Positions 1-6,122 of a stretch of 16,584 nucleotides of DNA are shown here, in pieces. How positions within the stretch are numbered: the first letter of the stretch is position 1; each line of letters starts with the position of its first letter. The DNA is from Candidatus Zixiibacteriota bacterium (lineage in GTDB: Bacteria > Zixibacteria > MSB-5A5 > GN15 > PGXB01): assembly GCA_020345705.1 (NCBI GenBank), contig CP070766.1, positions 982,104 through 998,687 of the forward strand, given 5' to 3'. The notes below the pieces were generated by a model that worked only from the letters and a program-made list of their open reading frames with translations, was not told where the DNA came from and did no database searches. The translations under genes were made by a program, and so were the position numbers.

Positions 1-2
1 GC

Positions 3-218
3 AATCATTACTTAAACGGTGACGCCGTCGGCAGCAATACCATAAACCTTCTGGACGTGACAATTATTATAAACTATCTGTATAAAGAAGGTCCGGAACC
101 ATATCCACTGGAATCCTCCGACGCCAACTGCGACGGAAATATCAATATCCTGGATGTTACGTACATAATAAACTACTTGTACAAGCACGGCCCGGAACCG
201 TGCGAGATTTCCGACTAG
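3..218 (+). CDS. C-terminal end of a dockerin-tailed secreted protein (5' end outside window)
   Basis: The frame is open from the window edge to a TAG at 216-218 and gives 71 residues. They form two dockerin-type-I-like repeats in tandem. Each has an acidic loop followed by the motif 'INLLDVT' or 'INILDVT' and then 'IINYLYK', with 'GPEP' after each repeat. Such pairs of EF-hand-like calcium-binding segments sit at the C-terminus of exported proteins and normally bind cohesins. In non-cellulosomal bacteria their partner is usually unknown. The catalytic or structural body of the protein lies upstream of the window. The sequence is very close, in protein and DNA, to the tail of the large gene ending at 16515, so the two belong to one family of secreted proteins. 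It also shows what an intact double repeat looks like in this genome. Confidence 0.85.
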   Translation, partial: NHYLNGDAVGSNTINLLDVTIIINYLYKEGPEPYPLESSDANCDGNINILDVTYIINYLYKHGPEPCEISD

Positions 219-272
219 GAGGAATTAACAGACGGATAAAACTTATCTTCTGGTGAGTTGAAATGCCTTTTG

Positions 273-302
273 AAGGGGACGGAGCAGGGCACCGTCCCCT
301 TT
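273..302. terminator. Bidirectional hairpin terminator between convergent genes
   Basis: Positions 273-282 (AAGGGGACGG) pair perfectly with 292-301 (CCGTCCCCTT), leaving a 9-base loop. The hairpin lies between the stop at 218 and the convergent stop at 319. A short T run follows on the plus strand. The U tract is weak on both strands, but the convergent placement supports a shared terminator. Confidence 0.65.
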
Positions 303-318
303 ATGATTGTCGAATGTC

Positions 319-3300
319 TTACTTGATCAGTATCATTTTCATTGTTTCGACCAGTCGGTCGGCTTTCAGGCGGCAGAAGTAGATGCCGCTGGCGTTGCCG
401 GTTCCGTCCCAGATAACCGTGTGAGGTCCGGCCTCAAGACGACCGCTGACCAGTGTGGCGACTCTCCGGCCTATGATATTATAGATTTCCAGCCTGACGT
501 CGGAAGCCTGCGGCAGGCCAAATGAGATTCTGGTCATCGGATTAAACGGATTGGGTGAGTTTCCGGTGAAACCGAACTGGCAGGCGTTGCCGTCCACTCT
601 GACCGCTCCGGCCTGACCCTTATCCCAGTTCAAGATCTTAATGCAATCGTTGCCTTCAAAAGAATTGCCGTCACTAAGCTCCCCCTCGATTGTCAGAACC
701 ATAAAATCTTCAAGAGGGATTGTCAAAAGGCTGTCTATTATCTCACCTCGGCGGAATTTTAGCGTCAGATCGACGAAACCATCCGGGCCATCCTCACTGC
801 ACGCGCAGCTGTCATCGGAATCTTCAACCGGGGCTGAGACGTCTTCGTAGCTCCACCGCAGAGGCGGGACACCCACAATACTGACGGTGGCGGGATCGAT
901 GTCACCGACGTCGAATTCCTCAGTTCCCAGAATCGCCACCGGCAGGACCCCCTCGCTGTTATATGCGTTTTGATTAAGGTTCAGAGGATTCGGGCACGAA
1001 CCAGGTTTTATGTCGAAATGAACATCCGTTACCGGGAGAGCCAGCAGAGTCCAAGCGGTATTATTGGTTTCATCCGATTCGTCAACCACACTCCCCCAGT
1101 CCACCTTAAGAGTCAGATATGGCGGCGGATTCGGAGGTAACTCGGGACCAACGTAAAATGACCCGATGAACGCCTCTCCGGGGTCAAGATATCCCAGCGG
1201 GGACTGCCCGATTATCGTTCCGCCGACTGGAATGTCACCCGTGTTTCCGAAGACCGTATCCGGCGAGACAAAACCCTGGATCTTCACATTGTCATGTGCC
1301 GCTTCCGTGGGCCCGTCGAGGTTGGCCGGGGCCTCGCCGATGTTCATGATAGTATAGCTGTAATCGATTCTCGGAGTGAACGAGGTAATCTCGAGCGAGC
1401 TGATAATCAGGTCCGGTTTGCGGCCCAGGAAAGGATTCTTCAACAGAATGAACGAATCGCCGTCAACCACATACACAATGCTGTCTTGAGCCTTGACTTT
1501 TTCCACACTGTGCGGAGTGCTATATGAATCCAGTCCGAATGCATCAACCGGATCGGTTATATCCAGAACGAGGACACCCCCGTATCTTCTGGCCAGAAGT
1601 ATCATATTATCCATCACGTCGATACCGTGGGCCGGATCGCCGATTGCATTGTAGACGTATAGCATCTCCGGCAAGGACGGGTTACTGACATTGACTATCA
1701 TCAGGTCATATTCTCCGGCGGCCAGGTAGGCCAGGCTGTCCCGTACGAAGATATCGTTAACGGCCCACGCCCCATGAGTAGCTAAAAGAACCGGTTCGGC
1801 GGGATTGCCGACGTCAAGAATCGACATGCCGTCGCTTGTCGTGCCCACGTAGGCGATATCATCCTTTACAAACACGTCGCACATCCGGGCCTCACTCTGG
1901 GCAAAATTCGAGATCGAATCAGGCTGCGAAGGATCGCCGATCGAGTAAATAAGCAACCCGTCGTTGTAGTCGGTCAGAAAAGCCAGGGTGTCCAGGACAA
2001 AAATGTCGTTACACTCATGGGTATTACCCAGCAATGTTACGGAGGCAGGATCGCTCACGTCCAGAATAAGGTCGTTATAAAAGAGAAGGTTGTCTTGAAC
2101 AGCCAATCCGGTCGTAAAACGCCCTCGACTGCCGCCACCGTCATCCCGATAGACAGCCGCAACGGTCGGCTCGAGAGGATTGCTCACATTAAGAATCCAC
2201 ACCACCGATGGCGTCGCCACAAAAGCCAGCGTGTCTTTGAGCACGACATTATCGCTGTGTAGCCGATCCGCATAATCATACAGACCGACGACCGAGGGCG
2301 CTGAAAGATCACTGACGTCATAGATTACCAGATCCCGGTGGCTGGCGCCGAACAGAAGCGTACCTTCAAGCGACAGGCCATAGAATGGGCGCGAAGACGA
2401 CGTGAATTCGCCGATTTTGACAGGCGAAGCCGGGATGCTGACATTGACTATGTCGCCTAAAAAGAACACAACGGTGTCATTCAGTATGATATCGCGATCC
2501 CACACACCGACTTTTTCATAGCTCCCCAGAACAACCGGTGCGGCGGGATCGGCAATATTGAGAATTTCCATAATGGATGTACCATAGGATTCGATATGCG
2601 GCACATAGAGCAGCGTGTCATTGACAGCCACGTCGTTTATGACCTTGGTGGTGGGCCAGTGAGTTATCTGGGTTGGATTTGTCAGATCACCGACGTCGAT
2701 AATCTCGAGTCCACCGTAATTGCACGAAGCAAACGCAAGGTCTCCTTGAACAACGATGGAGGTTGCTCTGCCAGGCGTTTGATATCTGCCAAGTTGCACC
2801 GGTGAGGCCGGATTCCTGACCTTCAGGATAACGATCCCGCTGTCACCATCGGCCATGTACGCGAGAGTATCGCTAACCCAGACACCATTCGCGTGGTCCC
2901 GGGCATAACGCCGCCCGGCCAGCGAGGGATTCGTCGGATCGGTAACATCGATGACATAAAGGCCGGCGGGACCGTTGGCGAAGTAAACATAATCTCCGGA
3001 TTTGAAGAGCTGGGCGAGGCTCCCGGACGGCGCCGACAGGAAAAGAGTGGAAAGGGTATCGGGCTGCACCACATCGGAGACATTCAGAATCATCAACCCG
3101 TTGGTGAACGAGCAATAGGCCAGATTCTGCTCCACCCAGATGTCACTGGGCTCGGGCCACAGGCAACTGGAAAGATACTCCAGGTCGGCATTAGCAGCCT
3201 GCCCGGAAAGGTCCGGAGCCGGTGCCTGTTCTTGAAACAGTGTTTCCAGCACGATGTCGTCATCAGCCGAGAGTGCTGTTGACTCCGATTGGGCAAGGAT

Positions 3301-3363
3301 ACTTCCGGACATGAGAAAACCAGACACGAGAAGCAAAGAGACGAAAATAGCGGTATAGCGCAT
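319..3363 (-). CDS. Secreted LVIVD-repeat beta-propeller protein with CARDB-like and T9SS-type C-terminal domains
   Basis: The product has 1014 residues. I chose the ATG at 3363 because AGGAGG lies 4 bases before it and a typical signal peptide follows at once (residues 1-25, 'MRYTAIFVSLLL...' ending 'SILAQ'). The longer GTG start at 3408 adds 15 residues and has no such support. Residues of about 60-650 hold 13 LVIVD-type units of roughly 45 residues, recognised by motifs such as 'GLYVIDVTDPTNP' and 'GMSILDVGNPAEP'; the family is predicted to form beta-propellers. A CARDB-like Ig domain follows ('KPDLIISSLEI' to 'VDESDETNNTAW'). Next comes a domain starting 'FDIKPGSCPNPLN' that recurs in secreted proteins of uncultivated bacteria. 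The last 85 or so residues are a FlgD-Ig/T9SS type-A-like sorting domain with 'NSPNPFNPMT' and 'ASGIYFCRL'. It is probably exported and surface-attached. The ligand is unknown. The gene is monocistronic with its own promoter. Confidence 0.88.
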   Translation of the reverse strand: MRYTAIFVSLLLVSGFLMSGSILAQSESTALSADDDIVLETLFQEQAPAPDLSGQAANADLEYLSSCLWPEPSDIWVEQNLAYCSFTNGLMILNVSDVVQPDTLSTLFLSAPSGSLAQLFKSGDYVYFANGPAGLYVIDVTDPTNPSLAGRRYARDHANGVWVSDTLAYMADGDSGIVILKVRNPASPVQLGRYQTPGRATSIVVQGDLAFASCNYGGLEIIDVGDLTNPTQITHWPTTKVINDVAVNDTLLYVPHIESYGTSIMEILNIADPAAPVVLGSYEKVGVWDRDIILNDTVVFFLGDIVNVSIPASPVKIGEFTSSSRPFYGLSLEGTLLFGASHRDLVIYDVSDLSAPSVVGLYDYADRLHSDNVVLKDTLAFVATPSVVWILNVSNPLEPTVAAVYRDDGGGSRGRFTTGLAVQDNLLFYNDLILDVSDPASVTLLGNTHECNDIFVLDTLAFLTDYNDGLLIYSIGDPSQPDSISNFAQSEARMCDVFVKDDIAYVGTTSDGMSILDVGNPAEPVLLATHGAWAVNDIFVRDSLAYLAAGEYDLMIVNVSNPSLPEMLYVYNAIGDPAHGIDVMDNMILLARRYGGVLVLDITDPVDAFGLDSYSTPHSVEKVKAQDSIVYVVDGDSFILLKNPFLGRKPDLIISSLEITSFTPRIDYSYTIMNIGEAPANLDGPTEAAHDNVKIQGFVSPDTVFGNTGDIPVGGTIIGQSPLGYLDPGEAFIGSFYVGPELPPNPPPYLTLKVDWGSVVDESDETNNTAWTLLALPVTDVHFDIKPGSCPNPLNLNQNAYNSEGVLPVAILGTEEFDVGDIDPATVSIVGVPPLRWSYEDVSAPVEDSDDSCACSEDGPDGFVDLTLKFRRGEIIDSLLTIPLEDFMVLTIEGELSDGNSFEGNDCIKILNWDKGQAGAVRVDGNACQFGFTGNSPNPFNPMTRISFGLPQASDVRLEIYNIIGRRVATLVSGRLEAGPHTVIWDGTGNASGIYFCRLKADRLVETMKMILIK

Positions 3364-3455
3364 AGTACCTCCTAAGGGTGTATGTATTATTTGAATTTTT
3401 GCTTTCACACGTTTTGCCTTACAGCAGTAATGACGAGCGAAATCGAGTATGGAAA

Positions 3456-3483
3456 ATTATACTAAATTTCTCCGATTTGTCAA
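3456..3483 (-). promoter_or_regulatory. Sigma-70-type promoter of the LVIVD protein gene
   Basis: Read on the minus strand, TTGACA (3483-3478) is followed after exactly 16 bases by TATAAT (3461-3456), a perfect match to both consensus boxes. Transcription should start near 3449, giving a leader of about 85 bases before the ATG at 3363. Confidence 0.8.
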
Positions 3484-3655
3484 TATATTTCTCCTTGCGA
3501 CCCTGGACGGTTATAGAGCGAACGATAGCAAGAGACTTCAGAATTGCTGGCTGGCCTTCATTGAAGATGTTCGAAATCAAGAAAGGTGGGGTGCTGAGCG
3601 GTATCCGGAAAGGCGTGAAATATCAAAAGGATAACCGGAGTGGGGGAACCAGTCG

Positions 3656-3677
3656 AGGATTCTTCCCCTCGAATCCT
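3656..3677. other. Small hairpin in the 3364-3749 intergenic region
   Basis: Seven bases, AGGATTC (3656-3662), pair with GAATCCT (3671-3677) around an 8-base loop. The 386-base gap between the divergent genes at 3363 and 3750 otherwise shows only the promoter at 3456-3483 and an A/T-rich stretch (3690-3725) that could carry a promoter for the downstream pair. I see no convincing gene or RNA in it. The role of the hairpin is unknown. Confidence 0.3.
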
Positions 3678-3696
3678 GCCCGCTGGTCTTTAATTC

Positions 3697-3725
3697 TTGA
3701 TATAATCAATCTGGCATATTAGATT
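3697..3725 (+). promoter_or_regulatory. Possible promoter for the RsbW/RsbV-like pair
   Basis: TTGATA (3697-3702) is separated by 17 bases from TAGATT (3720-3725). The -35 box matches 5 of 6 consensus bases and the -10 box matches 4 of 6. The predicted start would leave a leader of under 20 bases before the ATG at 3750. The TATAAT at 3701-3706 is an alternative -10 box but lacks a recognisable -35. Confidence 0.3.
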
Positions 3726-3749
3726 TGCCACTGTTCACAGAGATCAGAT

Positions 3750-4154
3750 ATGAAAAAGAAATTCAGAAAGCATATGGTGTCATTGGCAGACGTGTTTGAT
3801 TTCATGAAGGAATTTATGGTCTTAAACGGCATCGATGACTCTTCAGCCTATGCGATAAATCTTGCGGTAGAGGAGATATTCACTAATTTCGTGAAGTATG
3901 GAACCAAAAGTGACAGTGAAATCTCCGTAGACCTTTTGAAAGAAGCGGACAAGCTTACAGTGCAGATTGTTGATCTGGATGCCGAGGAATTCGACGTCAC
4001 GGCTTTCCCGAAAGCCGATACCGATCTGCCGTTAAAGGATCGAAAAATCGGGGGATTGGGAATCCATCTGGTAAGGCAAATGATGGATGAGGTGAAATAC
4101 GAATATAAAGATCAGAATAGCAAAATCACTTTAGTCAAATATCTCGGTAGGTGA
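3750..4154 (+). CDS. RsbW/SpoIIAB-like anti-sigma serine kinase (GHKL ATPase domain)
   Basis: The 134-residue protein is a single HATPase_c_2-type domain, the size expected for RsbW/SpoIIAB relatives. The N box is visible as 'VEEIFTNFVKYG' with E42 and N46. A 'VDLD' stretch (V74-D77) marks the G1 region, and 'GGLGIHLVRQMMDEV' (101-115) is the glycine-rich ATP-lid segment. In the family such kinases bind a sigma factor or other target and phosphorylate an STAS-domain antagonist on serine. Here the antagonist gene starts one base after this stop codon, so the two are translationally coupled. No partner phosphatase (RsbU/SpoIIE type) is visible in the window, and the client could be a sigma factor elsewhere. 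The Shine-Dalgarno is weak. Fold assignment is confident; the target is unknown. Confidence 0.88.
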   Translation: MKKKFRKHMVSLADVFDFMKEFMVLNGIDDSSAYAINLAVEEIFTNFVKYGTKSDSEISVDLLKEADKLTVQIVDLDAEEFDVTAFPKADTDLPLKDRKIGGLGIHLVRQMMDEVKYEYKDQNSKITLVKYLGR

Positions 4155-4155
4155 T

Positions 4156-4440
4156 ATGTTCGATATTAAGATTTCGGAAGATGGGACGGTATTTCTTGCG
4201 GGTCGATTGGATGCCTCTCAGGCTGAAAAGGCCAGATCCGTATTAAACAGCCTTGGCCGTTCCGTTACTGTTGATTTCTCCGGGCTTGACTACATCTCAA
4301 GCGCCGGCTTGGGCGTGTTTCTCGGACTCAGACAGCGGCTCGATGAGGCCGGTCATAGGATTAAGCTCATCAACATGAACAAGCACGTTCGCGACGTTTT
4401 TCGCTATGCCGGCATGGACCAGTTGTTTGAAATAGAATAA
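4156..4440 (+). CDS. RsbV/SpoIIAA-like anti-sigma factor antagonist (STAS domain)
   Basis: The 94-residue protein is one STAS domain. The hallmark segment 'VDFSGLDYISSAGLGVFLG' (39-57) contains S48 and S49. By alignment to the 'DSTGLG' motif of RsbV, S49 is the likely site phosphorylated by the partner kinase, though the usual aspartate before it is replaced by serine. In partner switching the unphosphorylated antagonist captures the kinase and frees its client. The gene follows the RsbW-like gene with a one-base gap (TGA-T-ATG) and its ribosome-binding sequence GGTAGGTGA overlaps that gene's end. The stop is TAA, showing that TAA is an ordinary terminator in this genome. No membrane segment or extra domain is present. 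Confidence 0.9.
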   Translation: MFDIKISEDGTVFLAGRLDASQAEKARSVLNSLGRSVTVDFSGLDYISSAGLGVFLGLRQRLDEAGHRIKLINMNKHVRDVFRYAGMDQLFEIE

Positions 4441-4533
4441 CATGGGGAATTATCGCTCATTGTAATTTTACTTGTCATAACTTGGGCAAAATATTCTTGA
4501 CATTCACCGAGTGTAAGCCTAGCTTGGACAAAT

Positions 4534-4550
4534 CTGATAAATATTATCAG
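4534..4550. repeat. Perfect inverted repeat, candidate operator upstream of the sigma factor gene
   Basis: CTGATAA (4534-4540) and TTATCAG (4544-4550) are perfect inverted arms around ATA. The element lies 125 bases before the sigma factor start. Its symmetry, A/T-rich core and position suit a dimeric regulator's binding site, but nothing in the window identifies the protein. Confidence 0.4.
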
Positions 4551-4579
4551 GTTGGGCTCTAACACAATAGACTCATTTA

Positions 4580-4605
4580 ACCGCCCGCAGGAAAGTTATC
4601 GGGCG
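4580..4605. other. GC-rich hairpin in the leader region of the sigma factor gene
   Basis: CCGCCCG (4580-4586) pairs with CGGGCGG (4599-4605) around a 12-base loop. No T run follows, so a simple terminator for the upstream pair is not well supported. CGCAGG (4585-4590) could instead pair with CCTGCG (4606-4611), which excludes the first stem. Beyond this and the inverted repeat at 4534, the 4441-4674 gap shows nothing I can name. Confidence 0.4.
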
Positions 4606-4674
4606 GCCTGCGTGTTATTGATTATGCCGGGACTTAGCCTCACTCACCAACTTTTTAAAGACTGAATTGTAATT

Positions 4675-5223
4675 ATGTCGGAAACAGAAGATATCAAACT
4701 GGTAAAAGCGTGTCTTGTAGGTGACACGAAAGCCTTTGGCAGGCTCATTGACAAATACGAGAAACCACTTTTTAACGCGGCTTTGAGGATAGCGGATGAT
4801 TACGATGATGCTCGGGATATTACACAGACCGTCTTTGTATCGGCATATGAGAATCTGGAAAATTTCAATCCGGAGTACAAATTCTTCAGCTGGATCTACA
4901 GAATGGTCGTCAACGAAGCCATCAACTTCATTAGCCGAAAGAGGCCCCAAACCAAGCTGGATCCCGATATGGCATCTGATTACAGGACACCGGAGGATGA
5001 ACACCATGAGAGCAAAATGCGTGAAAATGTTGAACAGGCTGTGGCGGAACTGCCTCTGGATTACCGGCTGGTCATCATCTTCCGCCACTGGGCCGACTTG
5101 CCGTACCGAGACATCGGTTTCGTTCTCGACATACCCGAAAAGACCGTTAAATCCCGGCTTTACTCTGCCCGGCGTATGCTCGGTAAGATTATGAGCAGGA
5201 ATGGGTTGGTGACTTATGAATAA
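4675..5223 (+). CDS. ECF-type RNA polymerase sigma factor (RpoE-like)
   Basis: The 182-residue protein has the two-domain layout of ECF sigma factors. Region 2 spans about residues 22-90 and includes 'DARDITQTVFVSAYENL' (45-61) and 'FFSWIYRMVVNEAINFI' (70-86). Region 4 spans about 120-172, with 'LPLDYRLVIIFRHWADLPY' and a helix-turn-helix ending 'IPEKTVKSRLYSARRML'. It should direct RNA polymerase to a specialised promoter set, typically for envelope or stress functions. The ATG at 4675 has no clear Shine-Dalgarno. Its last 8 bases overlap the next gene, which encodes a membrane protein with the look of its anti-sigma factor, the standard arrangement for ECF pairs. The stop codon is TAA. Confidence 0.93.
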   Translation: MSETEDIKLVKACLVGDTKAFGRLIDKYEKPLFNAALRIADDYDDARDITQTVFVSAYENLENFNPEYKFFSWIYRMVVNEAINFISRKRPQTKLDPDMASDYRTPEDEHHESKMRENVEQAVAELPLDYRLVIIFRHWADLPYRDIGFVLDIPEKTVKSRLYSARRMLGKIMSRNGLVTYE

Positions 5224-5989
5224 CGCAGAAATCATTGAACTTATCAACAAAGAGCTGGATGGCCTGATCTCAGATGAAGAGTTCGAGAGGCTGAATGAGA
5301 TTCTGGAAATGAATCCCAGCGCGCGACGGCTCCGAGCCGAGCACAGGAAAATCGCAGAAAAATTGGCGACCGTTGAACCGGTTGAGCCGCCGTCAGACCT
5401 CAAGGTAAACATCCTGAAGAAGATTGATGCCCGCAAATATGCTCTGGCCCGACCCAGGTCAGTCATTGATCGGTTTTTAGAGTTATGGACAAGATCAAGG
5501 GCGGCATACGCTTACTCATTCGTGGCAGGCGCCGCAGTGGGAGCGGCAGTTCTGCTGGTCTGTCTATACGGAATAAGTGATCATATGCCGCTCAATAATA
5601 ATGAGCTGGTTGGCACCGTCATTACTCAGGCCGATTCGGATGAGTTCAGAGTAGTCGATAAAGCGGAGTTCTCGCCTGCCGAAGCATCCGGCCTGGTAAC
5701 GGTTCGTCGCAACAATGGCGCCATTCTTGTCCGGGTGGACGTCGTATCATCCGACGAGATTGAACTGGTCTTCGAATTCGATGAAACCTCAGTTCTATTT
5801 GCCGGTTACGAGCGCGGTGACGGCATTGAAATCGGCACTCTCAGCAAGGAAGGTTTCATTTCAGTTCGCCACCTGGGCAGAAATGCCTACACCCTGGTGT
5901 TTGAAGACACCGGCGAGCAGCAGACACCTATTACGATGCACGTCTATTCCGATTCTCTCGTTTTCTCGGAAAACCTTGACTTACGTTGA
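5216..5989 (+). CDS. Membrane-anchored anti-sigma factor, zinc-less N-terminal domain
   Basis: The 257-residue protein has a cytoplasmic N-terminal domain (1-95), one membrane helix (about 98-120, 'YSFVAGAAVGAAVLLVCLYG') and a roughly 135-residue exported domain that looks beta-rich. The N-terminus 'ELINKELDGLISDEE' resembles the start of many anti-sigma factors ('DGELSxEE'). It has no cysteine or HxxxCxxC motif, so it is not a zinc-binding (ZAS) type; the only cysteine (C116) is in the membrane helix. The start codon lies within the sigma factor's stop region (ATGAATAA), with an 8-base overlap indicating translational coupling and 1:1 production. The single-pass topology is what regulated intramembrane proteolysis acts on, and a PrsW-type protease is encoded 4.3 kb downstream. 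The function is inferred from topology and position, since the sequence family is weakly conserved. Confidence 0.78.
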   Translation: MNNAEIIELINKELDGLISDEEFERLNEILEMNPSARRLRAEHRKIAEKLATVEPVEPPSDLKVNILKKIDARKYALARPRSVIDRFLELWTRSRAAYAYSFVAGAAVGAAVLLVCLYGISDHMPLNNNELVGTVITQADSDEFRVVDKAEFSPAEASGLVTVRRNNGAILVRVDVVSSDEIELVFEFDETSVLFAGYERGDGIEIGTLSKEGFISVRHLGRNAYTLVFEDTGEQQTPITMHVYSDSLVFSENLDLR

Positions 5990-6023
5990 CGACAGCTTTT
6001 TGGAATGGATCTTTTGATGATAA

Positions 6024-6050
6024 TGAAACCAGACCAACTTATAAAATCGG
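6024..6050 (+). promoter_or_regulatory. Possible ECF-type promoter before the nonapeptide-repeat gene
   Basis: TGAAAC (6024-6029), identical to the -35 box of Bacillus SigW-type ECF promoters, is followed after 17 bases by TCGG (6047-6050). It lies in the 133-base gap after the anti-sigma gene. The -10 box and spacing do not match SigW exactly, so this is only a candidate for autoregulation by the adjacent sigma factor. Confidence 0.2.
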
Positions 6051-6122
6051 CGCCTGTATTTAGGATAGACAATACAGAAAACTAATAAACCATCAACGCC
6101 ATAACAACTTTGGAGGTGACTT

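Noticed and set aside
3640..3690. Segment with 'CTCGAATCC' that resembles the T arm of a tRNA
   Set aside because: The flanking bases do not pair as a T stem, and no acceptor, D or anticodon arms can be built around it.
3378..3722. Plus-strand open frames in the gap between the LVIVD gene and the RsbW-like gene
   Set aside because: They run over the consensus promoter of the divergent gene, lack ribosome-binding sites and give low-complexity, unrecognisable products.
4615..5466. Open frame of 283 codons on the minus strand opposite the sigma and anti-sigma genes
   Set aside because: It lies antisense to two clear, overlapping plus-strand genes and its translation shows no recognisable domain or signal; it is a shadow of their codon use.
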